17,573 nucleotides of DNA from JAIBAI01 sp044238875 (GTDB taxonomy: Bacteria > Bacteroidota > Bacteroidia > M30B66). Below, one piece after another: positions 7,450 through 15,473 of the stretch (positions are counted from its first letter, which is position 1; each line of letters starts with the position of its first letter). Where the stretch lies: NCBI GenBank assembly GCA_044238875.1, contig JBIICM010000034.1, forward strand, positions 1 through 17,573, written 5' to 3'. A program made the position numbers and the translations under genes. Under the pieces are notes generated by a model. That model did no database searches, was not told the DNA's origin, and saw only the letters and a program-made list of their open reading frames with translations.

Positions 7450-8276
7450 AACCGGTATCCGACAGAAAAAGTGAAGAATCCGGTTGGGGTAAGTTCGTAA
7501 TTATCAGGTCCTTTGGTGAAGTACCTTCTTGTTCCAACACCAACAAGCGTTTGTATTGACAAATCTTTCACTGGGTTCCAGCTAAAGCCTCCATGCACCA
7601 GAAATGAAAAGTAAGGGTGCAGGGTTACTGTATTCTCGTAAAAACTGATATTGGATAAGGTATCATAGTAAAGAAATTTTTCATTACGCTCCCTTAGATT
7701 GCCAACCCTTATAGATGGGCCCAAAAGAAATCTTGATTGACCTTGTCCAAATGGGTAAAAACTGAAATCAATACCAGAATAGTAAAGGTTGTGTTGGTTA
7801 TAAATGGTATTGATTGCAGGTGAGGTGCCGAGCAAGCAGAAACTCATAGGAATGCGCATACCAAACCTTCTTTGCTCACCCAATAAACGCTCGTATGAAA
7901 ATGTAATGTTTTGCACGATCAGATCAACCACATCCATTGAGATGATATTATTTCCGAGGTCTTCAGCATTCACTCTCGGAATTTTTCCAAAGAAGAATGA
8001 ATTGACTTCGGTTTCATCTTTTGCCTGTCGTTTTTTACTGAAGTTATCAATAGCACCACTTTCATAGGTGATGGTTGAAACTTCCGAAATATCTATTCTG
8101 TAGCTGGGGCCTGAGGGGTTTGAAAACTTCCTGTAAACGATTTCTTTCTTCAAAACCTCTACCACCTTACTTTCAATTCTCTGTCCGTTTTTGAGTTCAA
8201 TCACATCCTGAGCCTGCATCTCAGTAAGAGATAAAAAGCATAAGGACAGAAAAATGAAACGGACTGCAGCTTTCAT
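7446..8276 (-). CDS. putative outer-membrane beta-barrel protein, exported
   Basis: Function not recognised. From the ATG at 8276 (277 residues) there is a clean signal peptide (MKAAVRFIFLSLCFLSLTEMQA, cleavage after A22). An earlier ATG at 8300 overlaps the stop of the upstream protease gene as TAATG and would add eight residues; it could be the real start by translational coupling, but the signal peptide favours 8276. The mature N-terminus (about 60 residues) has the pattern DVIELKNGQRIESKVVEV...YRIDISEVSTITYESG, a small beta domain recurrent in exported Bacteroidota proteins. Residues from about 100 onward alternate polar and hydrophobic residues with many aromatics and end in VGYRF with a terminal aromatic, as in outer-membrane barrels. 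It is expressed with the M43 protease upstream and may be a surface or outer-membrane partner, but that is inference. Stop codon overlaps the opposing saccharopine dehydrogenase gene by 4 bp. Confidence 0.8.
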   Translation of the reverse strand: MKAAVRFIFLSLCFLSLTEMQAQDVIELKNGQRIESKVVEVLKKEIVYRKFSNPSGPSYRIDISEVSTITYESGAIDNFSKKRQAKDETEVNSFFFGKIPRVNAEDLGNNIISMDVVDLIVQNITFSYERLLGEQRRFGMRIPMSFCLLGTSPAINTIYNQHNLYYSGIDFSFYPFGQGQSRFLLGPSIRVGNLRERNEKFLYYDTLSNISFYENTVTLHPYFSFLVHGGFSWNPVKDLSIQTLVGVGTRRYFTKGPDNYELTPTGFFTFSVGYRF

Positions 8277-8299
8277 CGCCGCAGCAGCGATGAACGTCA

Positions 8300-10474
8300 T
8301 TATTCAATGATCAGTTTGCGGTAAACACTTTGACCTTCGATGTCGAGCCGCACAGTGTATAATCCGGCTGCGTAACCGTTAAGATCAATACCCACCTTCA
8401 TTTCGCCGGGTAAAACAAAACCCTGATAGGGTTGACTAATCATTTTTCCTGTCAGATCATAAACCATTACCTTAACAACTGAAGGTTTATTGATTTGAAA
8501 TTCAGCACTTGCGGCACCTTTCGCAGGATTCGGATAAACTGAAAACGCTGTTTGCGCATTCAACTCTTCAAGGCTGAGTGCCGTGCCGATGCTTACCTCA
8601 TCAATATACAAATTGTTGCTACCAGTAGAGCCTGCCGAGAATTCAAACATGATCCGAATGTTATCCTGAGTAGCTACTGTTGATAAAGGCAGGTAAAAAG
8701 TTTGCCATTCGTTAAGCGCTTTTGGGGAATACTCAGAAGTATAAATACCGGCGGTTATGAGACTGGTCCCAGACCATGATTTACGCAGCGACCAGCTTTG
8801 TCCGCAGTTGGCAGACGTATAAATGGCAAATTTGTCAGCCGGTGTACCACCCCTTTCTGCACTTGCAAGCTTAAACGATAAAACAGGTGATGCAATGTTT
8901 TTAATGTTAATCGAAGGAGAGATTAATCGATCTGTCTCATTGTAGGTATTCCGGAAGTTAACCATGCGGTAGCATCCACCACCACCTGCGCCAAGAAAGG
9001 GATTGTGTTCCCATCTGTTAACTGTACCATCCGAATTGACTGAAAGCCATTTCTGAAAACCGCCTCCCTGTTCAAAGCCCTCATAATATGATGCATCGGA
9101 ATAGTCGGCAGTTTCTTTACTCACGATGACATAATTTTCACGGGTGATACTTGTACTACCATCGGCGGATGTAGCAGTCTGCTTCACATCATATCTGCCT
9201 TCATTGGCATAGGTTACTGTAACCTGGCTATTGGTGCTTGTTGAAGGATTTCCACCTTCAAATTCCCAGCTTAAAGATTTTGGTGCTTTTCCACCATAGG
9301 ATGCATCTCTGAAAAGAGCATTTGTTCCTTCACAAAGCATAATATGCTGGTAATCCAATTTTGCCGTGGTGGTTCTGTTGTCGGAGAAATCAGCAATGGG
9401 TGCACAAGATTTTGCAGCTGCGATATCCTCATCTCTCGTACCTGTAGCTTCAAGATTTTGTGCCGACCAAAGATTTTTCCTGAACGAATTAAGGGTTGCA
9501 TCCATTACCTCCAGCTGACCCTTGGTAAACATGCCCATGCAATAATCATCAGAATAATCCATGTAATTCATAAACATTTCTCCGGCAGTATCGTCGGGGG
9601 ATCTGTTGCAGTTCTGGGCTCCGGTAACATGATATGGAAAGTTTTTCCAGCAAATACCAAAATTAGGCCCGTATGCTATGGGTGTGTCATCAATATTATC
9701 ATTGCCGCACTGAGCATCGCCCCATATGTGGCGTAATCCCAGCCAGTGTCCAATCTCATGGGTTGCTGTTCGACCTTTCCTACCCCTGGCAGCGGCTGTT
9801 CCGATGCTACCGGTGCAGTCACTGCGTAATACAATACCATCGGTAGACATCAGCCCGGAAGGGAAAATATTGTAGGGAAACTGTGCATATCCCAATACCT
9901 GCCCCGGTATTTGCTGATCCAGCCCTGCATCAATCGACTTTACAACCCAAATGTTCAGATACTTATTCGAATTCCAGTAGCTCAGTTGTTTAAATCGATT
10001 CCGGTTGGTGGCATCCGTGGATTTCGGGGAGTAGATTCTTACAATACCATCGGTGCAGTTGCCCAGATCATCTTTTGTGGCCAGTCTGAATTCAAGACGG
10101 CAATTGGCTGCCAATGCTTTAAACGGTGCAGGAACGCTATCGAAATCAGGATTTGTCAGTGAGAAATCTTCATTTAACCTGGCAATCTGACTCATCACCT
10201 GCTCCTTGGTAATATTTTCACTGCCATATTCATGGATTACATGAAAAACAACCGGTATGATGCGTTTTTCGCCGCTTTTGGGCTTTCCCTTGTTTTCTTT
10301 AATGTAGCTGTCAATCGTTTTTTGCCATTGTTCATATTGACCGACCAGTTCAGGATTTTCTTTCATTTCCTGTTGCATAATGGTCCAGGTAGCGCATTTC
10401 TCTTGCGCGTTACTCAAAAATGGTGTAAAAAGTAGGGTGGCTGCAAGGCAAACCGGTTTAAAAATTCTGTTCAT
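8300..10474 (-). CDS. secreted M43 (pappalysin-like) zinc metalloprotease with PKD domain and type A T9SS sorting tail
   Basis: A 724-residue exported endopeptidase of the cytophagalysin/pappalysin group. The signal peptide ends at SNA-QE (after A23). A pro-region precedes the catalytic domain, which starts near VVFHVIHEYG (about residue 70). The metzincin zinc site HEIGHWLGLRH is at 239-249, and the Met-turn methionine is M305 in MNYMDYSDD. A PKD-like domain covers about 357-452, a MAM/jelly-roll-like domain (EGFEQGG ... NLYIDEVSIG) about 463-636, and the C-terminal T9SS sorting domain 643-724 starts VYPNPAKG and ends YRKLIIE. The protein should therefore cross the outer membrane by T9SS and be attached to the surface or released. 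All zinc ligands are present, so it should be active. It has its own strong promoter (10571-10602) and leads a two-gene operon with the barrel protein. Its substrate is unknown. Confidence 0.94.
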   Translation of the reverse strand: MNRIFKPVCLAATLLFTPFLSNAQEKCATWTIMQQEMKENPELVGQYEQWQKTIDSYIKENKGKPKSGEKRIIPVVFHVIHEYGSENITKEQVMSQIARLNEDFSLTNPDFDSVPAPFKALAANCRLEFRLATKDDLGNCTDGIVRIYSPKSTDATNRNRFKQLSYWNSNKYLNIWVVKSIDAGLDQQIPGQVLGYAQFPYNIFPSGLMSTDGIVLRSDCTGSIGTAAARGRKGRTATHEIGHWLGLRHIWGDAQCGNDNIDDTPIAYGPNFGICWKNFPYHVTGAQNCNRSPDDTAGEMFMNYMDYSDDYCMGMFTKGQLEVMDATLNSFRKNLWSAQNLEATGTRDEDIAAAKSCAPIADFSDNRTTTAKLDYQHIMLCEGTNALFRDASYGGKAPKSLSWEFEGGNPSTSTNSQVTVTYANEGRYDVKQTATSADGSTSITRENYVIVSKETADYSDASYYEGFEQGGGFQKWLSVNSDGTVNRWEHNPFLGAGGGGCYRMVNFRNTYNETDRLISPSINIKNIASPVLSFKLASAERGGTPADKFAIYTSANCGQSWSLRKSWSGTSLITAGIYTSEYSPKALNEWQTFYLPLSTVATQDNIRIMFEFSAGSTGSNNLYIDEVSIGTALSLEELNAQTAFSVYPNPAKGAASAEFQINKPSVVKVMVYDLTGKMISQPYQGFVLPGEMKVGIDLNGYAAGLYTVRLDIEGQSVYRKLIIE

Positions 10475-10570
10475 AGTTTATGTACCCTGGTGGGATTACT
10501 TGAAAACGCCCACAAGATTATGAAAAAAAGGAAGTTGATGCTGCGCTCTTGTTGTTTTTGGTAGCAATTT

Positions 10571-10602
10571 CAAAATTACAACAATTTGAAATTTAAAACA
10601 AA
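10571..10602 (-). promoter_or_regulatory. Bacteroidota-type promoter for the M43 protease gene
   Basis: Read on the minus strand: TTTG (10602-10599), a 20-bp spacer, then TAATTTTG (10578-10571), an exact match to the -33 TTTG / -7 TAnnTTTG consensus of the Bacteroidota primary sigma factor. Transcription would start near 10566, leaving a leader of about 90 nt before the ATG at 10474. The rest of the 136-bp gap between the M43 gene and comEC is AT-rich leader sequence with no other clear feature. Confidence 0.62.
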
Positions 10603-10610
10603 TGCAAATT

Positions 10611-12461
10611 TTAAGGTTGACAGGTAGGGTGCTTTAATCTTCGCCAGATAGCAGTTTTGACTGCCAAACTATTGCTGGAAATAAGATCCTGCCGGTTAAA
10701 TTGATAACTTTTGTCGGGTTGCTTTCGTCTGAATTCTTTGCCAAGTATTGTTTCCATCTCCTGATTCAGTGATTTCGGTGAAAACCCGCCTGCCTGTATC
10801 CGGGTAATGCAGCCGTTATTAAACACCAGAATATCGAGTTGCTTTTTATGGGCCGAAGCCAGATAATGAAACCCGCTATTTTGTTTCAGTTCTAATAAAG
10901 TGCTGAACAAGGATAAAAACAACAAATGATACAACGCGATTTTTAGCCTCCTGAGGCCGGGATTGCTGATTAGCAATGAGAACTGAAAAAGAAGCAGCAA
11001 TGAAATGATCAATTCCCAATTGCTTATAAAATAACCTGCTATTCTTGAATGGGGCAACAATTGGATAGTGTGAGCCAGACTATTGAGCAGCTGGATACCT
11101 TTTTCAAATATTATGACAAAAAATTGCCCAACTACTTTAACAGGTGCCAGAAGAACAGTGGCGATACCCCAGTAGGTTAAGATGGTTGACAATGGAATTG
11201 CGAGGATATTAGCTAAAAAGAAGTAAACCGGAAACGAGCCGAAATGATAAAAGCCCAACGGGGCTGTTGCTGCCTGCGCAGCAAGGGTAACCATGGCCGA
11301 TACCGCAATCATTCGGAGCCATCTGTACCTGATCATTTCACACGACCTGATTAAAGGTTGCATAACGATGATGCCCCAAACGGCTGCAAATGAGAGTTGA
11401 AAACCCAGGTTTTTGTAAACACCGGGCTGAGAAATAACCATCAGCAGTGCCGCAGCAGCCAAAGCATTCAATGGATGTGCAGGCGATTTTCTTAACGAAG
11501 CGATGGTAAGCAAAGTGTACATTACCACAGCCCGGAGTACTGAGGGAGACAGTCCTGTAATAAGTGCGTAAGCCCATATCAGCGGGATTGCCGAAATAGC
11601 AATTATTGATTTCTTTCTTTGCGGTATAATCAGCCCGAGCAATAGCATCCATGCTCCGTAAATTAAACCAACGTGCATGCCCGATACTGCAAGAATATGC
11701 ACCAAACCACTGGCGGTGAAATCCTTTACCAGCTCCTGATCTATTTCAGCACGGTCGCCAAGCAGCAAAGCTCCGGCTACAGTCAGTTCCCTTTGTGCCA
11801 TGCCGGCCTCTGATAACCTTGAAATCAGCTGTTTCCTAAAATCAATCAGTTCACGCTGCAGTTGATTGGATTTTTTTGTAGTAACTAAATATTCGCCGGA
11901 ATCAAGCCTTAACAATTGTTCTATACCCTTGTCGGCCAGCCATTTTTTCATGCTGAAAGCCCCCTGAATTATTGCCACTGGTGGTTCTTCCGGTTTAATT
12001 ATACACAGGAGAACAGTTCCTGTTTTTATCTCCATTGTACTGTCAGCACGGAGTATTACCCGGTAATTTATAGCGGCCCTCTTCCATGCGCTATTTTCAA
12101 ACGTAGCGATGTGGACTGCATCGAATCTGAAACTGTTTTTTTTATACACCGGTTCAGGCAATACCTCCAGCAAACCATAAACGAGGTCCTTACCTGTGGG
12201 CTTTTTCTTCTGATTGGTATTGGTCAGCATCCCTGTCAAACCAACAAGCAGACTTAATAAAAAGGCCGAAAAAATTCGCCATAAACCAGCCGTTTTAAAC
12301 CTGAATTTGAGCCATAATAACAACAAGAATAGCCAGCAGATCAGTAACATCAATTGGGCGGATACAAGCTGACTGCAAAAGCAACCCAGTGCAAAGGGCA
12401 ATAAGAACCGAACCAGCGGCTGACTATTCCATCTTATTTCAACATTTCGCCCCGGAAGCAT
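10611..12461 (-). CDS. comEC: ComEC/Rec2-family DNA-uptake channel, without beta-lactamase domain
   Basis: A 616-residue polytopic inner-membrane protein. The N-terminus has two to three hydrophobic helices (about residues 17-68), then a soluble DUF4131/OB-like part to about 200 containing the KKWLADKGIEQLLRL stretch. The 'Competence' domain follows, with the family hallmark GLVHILAVSGMHVGL (M262) and a run of membrane helices to about residue 525. The tail of about 90 residues is short and polar: there is no metallo-beta-lactamase domain with HxHxDH, unlike Bacillus ComEC (about 780 residues). The role is passage of single-stranded DNA through the inner membrane during natural transformation. 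The gene begins only 21 bp after the T-run of the terminator that ends the upstream operon. Its own promoter is not obvious. Confidence 0.9.
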   Translation of the reverse strand: MLPGRNVEIRWNSQPLVRFLLPFALGCFCSQLVSAQLMLLICWLFLLLLWLKFRFKTAGLWRIFSAFLLSLLVGLTGMLTNTNQKKKPTGKDLVYGLLEVLPEPVYKKNSFRFDAVHIATFENSAWKRAAINYRVILRADSTMEIKTGTVLLCIIKPEEPPVAIIQGAFSMKKWLADKGIEQLLRLDSGEYLVTTKKSNQLQRELIDFRKQLISRLSEAGMAQRELTVAGALLLGDRAEIDQELVKDFTASGLVHILAVSGMHVGLIYGAWMLLLGLIIPQRKKSIIAISAIPLIWAYALITGLSPSVLRAVVMYTLLTIASLRKSPAHPLNALAAAALLMVISQPGVYKNLGFQLSFAAVWGIIVMQPLIRSCEMIRYRWLRMIAVSAMVTLAAQAATAPLGFYHFGSFPVYFFLANILAIPLSTILTYWGIATVLLAPVKVVGQFFVIIFEKGIQLLNSLAHTIQLLPHSRIAGYFISNWELIISLLLLFQFSLLISNPGLRRLKIALYHLLFLSLFSTLLELKQNSGFHYLASAHKKQLDILVFNNGCITRIQAGGFSPKSLNQEMETILGKEFRRKQPDKSYQFNRQDLISSNSLAVKTAIWRRLKHPTCQP

Positions 12462-12482
12462 ATTCGGTTATGATATGCCACG

Positions 12483-12516
12483 AAAAAACAAAAGGCCCCG
12501 GTATGCGGGGCCTTTT
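12483..12516 (-). terminator. rho-independent terminator of the adhesin-porP-ompA operon
   Basis: A 10-bp perfect stem, AAAAGGCCCC (12490-12499) with GGGGCCTTTT (12507-12516), and a 7-nt loop. On the minus strand it is followed by G and then six T residues (12488-12483). It lies about 32 bp after the OmpA gene's stop codon. On the + strand it also ends in T-rich sequence, so it could act in both directions, but no + strand gene runs into it. Confidence 0.88.
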
Positions 12517-12524
12517 TATTTGCA

Positions 12525-12538
12525 TATAAACGTTTATA
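12525..12538. repeat. 14-bp perfect palindrome
   Basis: TATAAACGTTTATA equals its own reverse complement. It lies in the short gap between the OmpA gene stop and the operon terminator. It could be a protein-binding site or an extra weak hairpin; AT-rich palindromes of this length also arise by chance. Confidence 0.4.
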
Positions 12539-12548
12539 AACGCTTGGC

Positions 12549-14501
12549 TTATTTATTTCCGGAAGGTGCGGGTTTATCAGTAATGATTCTGAATGTAGTT
12601 CTGCGATTTGCCTGATGCTGTTCTTCGGTGCATTGTTCACAAACACACTTTTGTATCGGATCAGACTCGCCATACCCTTTATACTGTAGTCGCTTTGCCT
12701 TTATGTCTCTGTTTATGCAATATTTAACAACTGCTTTTGCTCTGTTTTCAGAGAGGCGCTGATTGTATTCATCCGTACCGCGGCAGTCTGTGTGAGATCC
12801 CAATTCTACAGTAAATCCAGGGTTATTACGCAGTAGTTTAACCAGTTTATCAAGATTCAGTTCAGCGTCTTTACGGATATTCCATTTGTCATAGTCATAA
12901 AAAATATCTCCGATGCTGTATTCTTTGCGGCCGGTAGTATCTGCTTCATCAAGAAATATTTTCTTACCCTCATCACAGGTTGCTATTACATCCTTACAGG
13001 ATTTTCCACGGGTAGAAACACTGATTGAGTTTGTGATAAATTTCTTTGAGGTGGCGAGAATCGTAAAATCAGCTTCTCCTTTCAACCAGAAGGTAACATT
13101 ACCGCGTGAATCGGTTAAAGCGCTGTCAGTTTCAGCTGTTGCATCATTTTTAACCCTTACCATCGCACCTGCGAAACGGGTAGCACTATCACTTTTAAAC
13201 ACGCATACCGAAACTTTGACAATTGGATCTTTATAGTATATTTCATACATATTATCATTGCCTTTCAGATCATTTTCATTCGCCTGACGAGAAGAGGAAA
13301 TATTTGCATATTTTCCTTCCTGATCCACAGAATAGCTGAAATCATCTTTTGAGGAATTCACTGGAGTTTTCAGGTTCTCAGGTTTAGACCATGAACTGCT
13401 GTTTCCTTTGGTTTTAAACACATCAAGACCTCCCAAACCAGGTTGACCATCTGAAGAGAAGAAAAGTGTATTGTCAGTTGCAACCCATGGATAACCTTCA
13501 CGTCCCGAAGTATTCACAGATGCTCCAAGATTCACAGGTTCACCCCATTTATTGCCATCCCATTCAGAAACGTAGAGATCTGATGAGCCAAAACCGCCGG
13601 GGCGGTCAGAGCTGAAAAACAACATTTTGCCATCCGGACTAAGCGCTGGATGGGCATTTGAAAAATCATCATTATTAAATGGAAACTCTTCAATGTTTGT
13701 CCATTCACCATCTATGAAAGAAGCTTTAAGTATTTTAAGGGTAATTTCATTCTTTGAATTCTTTTTTGCTTTACCCTTCAATTGGTTACTTCTTGTAAAA
13801 TACACTGTCTTTCCATCGGCAGAAAACGTCGCAAAAGCATCGTGTAACTCAGAGTTTACACCACCATTTAGCAGCGCAGGAGTTGACCACGAACCTGTTT
13901 TCGCATCTCTTTTAAAGTAATGCAAATCAAGATAGGTTTGACCAGTATATTTATCAATTGACTTTTTGTCTTCGACAACAGTTTCAGCGGCAAACACATA
14001 ACCGAAATTAAACGGTGCGGCACCATAAGCCGACGCGAAACTTTTCGTTTCAATTTTCTTGAATGTGAAAGCACAAGTATCTAGGCCATTTTCGAATGAT
14101 CGGTAATTATCACACGCTGTAATCATATTCTGCACCAATTTGTCATCTGGCACCGTGCGCGCATATTCACGAAATGCTTTACCTGCTTCTTCATACTTCC
14201 GGCTTTGCATTAAGACCCTGCCAAAATAAAATTGATTAACTGGTTCACTTTCAGGAAGCGTCACCACCTCACGAAATAACTCTTCTGCCTTTTTTGGACT
14301 ATTAAGTTTAAGATAAGTTTGTGCCAGCTTTGCTTTGGCCCCGGCAATAGGTTTTTTATCAAGCGCCTTTTGATAAAAAGTTGCCGCCTCTGAATAAGCT
14401 TCGGAATCAAAACGCTGATTACCTTTTTTAAACAATATATTGGCACAGCCGCCAAGTAGGATACTTGCACTGAGAAGAATGACACTGTATGTTTTTTTCA
14501 T
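12549..14501 (-). CDS. TPR / PD40-propeller / OmpA-domain lipoprotein (PorE-like)
   Basis: A 650-residue outer-membrane lipoprotein facing the periplasm. The signal peptide ends in the lipobox LGGC with C19. Residues about 24-125 form TPR helices (YSEAATFYQKALDKKP, KKAEELFREVV, YEEAGKAFREYA). About 165-415 hold PD40/WD40-like blades (FSADGKTVYFTRS, LSPDGKMLFFSSDRPGG, DNTLFFSSDGQPGLGG). About 425-505 is a carboxypeptidase-regulatory/CNA-B-like beta domain. The OmpA domain covers about 530-640, with the peptidoglycan-binding pair D572 (SHTDCRG) and R587 (SENRA) at the usual 15-residue spacing. A cysteine cluster CVCEQC (619-624) sits before the last strand, NRRTTFRI. The architecture matches T9SS protein PorE and its paralogues. 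It is the last gene of the operon, 20 bp after porP, and likely links the outer-membrane machinery to the cell wall. Whether it is the core PorE or an accessory paralogue cannot be decided here. Confidence 0.92.
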   Translation of the reverse strand: MKKTYSVILLSASILLGGCANILFKKGNQRFDSEAYSEAATFYQKALDKKPIAGAKAKLAQTYLKLNSPKKAEELFREVVTLPESEPVNQFYFGRVLMQSRKYEEAGKAFREYARTVPDDKLVQNMITACDNYRSFENGLDTCAFTFKKIETKSFASAYGAAPFNFGYVFAAETVVEDKKSIDKYTGQTYLDLHYFKRDAKTGSWSTPALLNGGVNSELHDAFATFSADGKTVYFTRSNQLKGKAKKNSKNEITLKILKASFIDGEWTNIEEFPFNNDDFSNAHPALSPDGKMLFFSSDRPGGFGSSDLYVSEWDGNKWGEPVNLGASVNTSGREGYPWVATDNTLFFSSDGQPGLGGLDVFKTKGNSSSWSKPENLKTPVNSSKDDFSYSVDQEGKYANISSSRQANENDLKGNDNMYEIYYKDPIVKVSVCVFKSDSATRFAGAMVRVKNDATAETDSALTDSRGNVTFWLKGEADFTILATSKKFITNSISVSTRGKSCKDVIATCDEGKKIFLDEADTTGRKEYSIGDIFYDYDKWNIRKDAELNLDKLVKLLRNNPGFTVELGSHTDCRGTDEYNQRLSENRAKAVVKYCINRDIKAKRLQYKGYGESDPIQKCVCEQCTEEQHQANRRTTFRIITDKPAPSGNK

Positions 14502-14521
14502 ATTAGCCTATGGATAAACAG

Positions 14522-15445
14522 TTAGAAGTAACGAGGATGCTTGAATTTTGAAATTCTGGGGATCAAGTCGTAACCGAGCATGATTTCATGAGTACCACCC
14601 TGGAATTGCCTGATTGCTGTTGTAGTGTAATCATAAGCATAGCCGGCACGGATTCTGTCGGTAAACTGGTACTCAATCATAGCAACTACTGCAGCATTGG
14701 TTCTGTAAGAGACGCCTAACCAAAGTTTATCATTAAACAACAAATGAGCGTTTATATCTGCCTGAATGGGGGATGCCGGTTGAAATTTTAACAAAAATGA
14801 GGGCTTGAATTTCACACTGCCACTCCAGTTGAGGTTCCAAACATAACCACCGTTCAGGAAGAAGTGGCGGGTGAGCCCAGCATCAGCATCTAATTGCTTG
14901 CGTTCATCAACAAAAAGGAGGTTATGAGATGATAATCCCAAATAACCCCTTTCACTATAATAATAAACGCCAAAATTAAACCGTGGTATCCAGAAGCTTT
15001 GATTGCCCTGATATAAAGGATCTGAAAGATCTACATTTTCGAGCCCCCCTGCGTTAAATGTTTCGTTTCTCAGACCTGCTCTCAGGCCAAACGATAACCA
15101 CTGATTATTCTGACCGAGCCTTATCCGGTAAGAATAATTAGCCGCCAACTCATTGGTAGCAGTTAATCCCAATGCATCGTTAATAAACTGGAATCCAAGA
15201 CCCATATTTTTACCTTTAATGGGGCCGTCAACTGCAAGCATATTGGAGCGTGGCGCTCCGGGAAAATTGAGCCATTGACTACGGTGCAGGGCAGTAGCGC
15301 CCCAAAAATCATGACTGCCTGCATAAGCCGGGTTTAGGAACAAACCATTGAACATGTATTGGCTTACCTGTAACTCCTGCTGAGCGTATGCGGCAAAAGA
15401 CAGCACCACTATACTAAGCAATGTAGCTATTTTTTTCATCATCAT
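14522..15445 (-). CDS. PorP/SprF-family outer-membrane protein
   Basis: A 307-residue member of the type IX secretion membrane protein PorP/SprF family, full length. The signal peptide ends AYA-QQ (after A21). The family hallmark SQYMFNGLFLNPAYAGS is at about residues 28-44, followed by HRSQWLNFPGAP and GLGFQFINDALGLT, and then a beta-rich barrel with aromatic girdles ending in KHPRYF. The start has three ATGs in a row (15445, 15442, 15439); any could be used, as MKK would still lead the signal peptide. It lies 28 bp after the type B-tailed adhesin and 20 bp before the OmpA lipoprotein. In Flavobacterium johnsoniae, SprF is needed to bring the type B-tailed adhesin SprB to the surface, so this copy is probably the dedicated partner of the adhesin next to it. 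Confidence 0.94.
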   Translation of the reverse strand: MMMKKIATLLSIVVLSFAAYAQQELQVSQYMFNGLFLNPAYAGSHDFWGATALHRSQWLNFPGAPRSNMLAVDGPIKGKNMGLGFQFINDALGLTATNELAANYSYRIRLGQNNQWLSFGLRAGLRNETFNAGGLENVDLSDPLYQGNQSFWIPRFNFGVYYYSERGYLGLSSHNLLFVDERKQLDADAGLTRHFFLNGGYVWNLNWSGSVKFKPSFLLKFQPASPIQADINAHLLFNDKLWLGVSYRTNAAVVAMIEYQFTDRIRAGYAYDYTTTAIRQFQGGTHEIMLGYDLIPRISKFKHPRYF

Positions 15446-15473
15446 TTATTTAGTTTTACAAAAGATTTTTGCA

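Noticed and set aside
9344..9736. Open frame of 130 codons on the + strand inside the M43 gene
   Set aside because: Lies fully opposite a well-supported protease domain and has no recognisable signature.
10490..10513. GTGGG/CCCAC inverted repeat in the leader of the M43 gene as a riboswitch or attenuator
   Set aside because: A 5-bp stem with a 14-nt loop and no conserved core; likely chance.
12434..12673. Minus-strand open frame bridging the comEC start and the OmpA gene end
   Set aside because: It overlaps the conserved OmpA C-terminus in another frame and crosses the terminator hairpin; not a gene.
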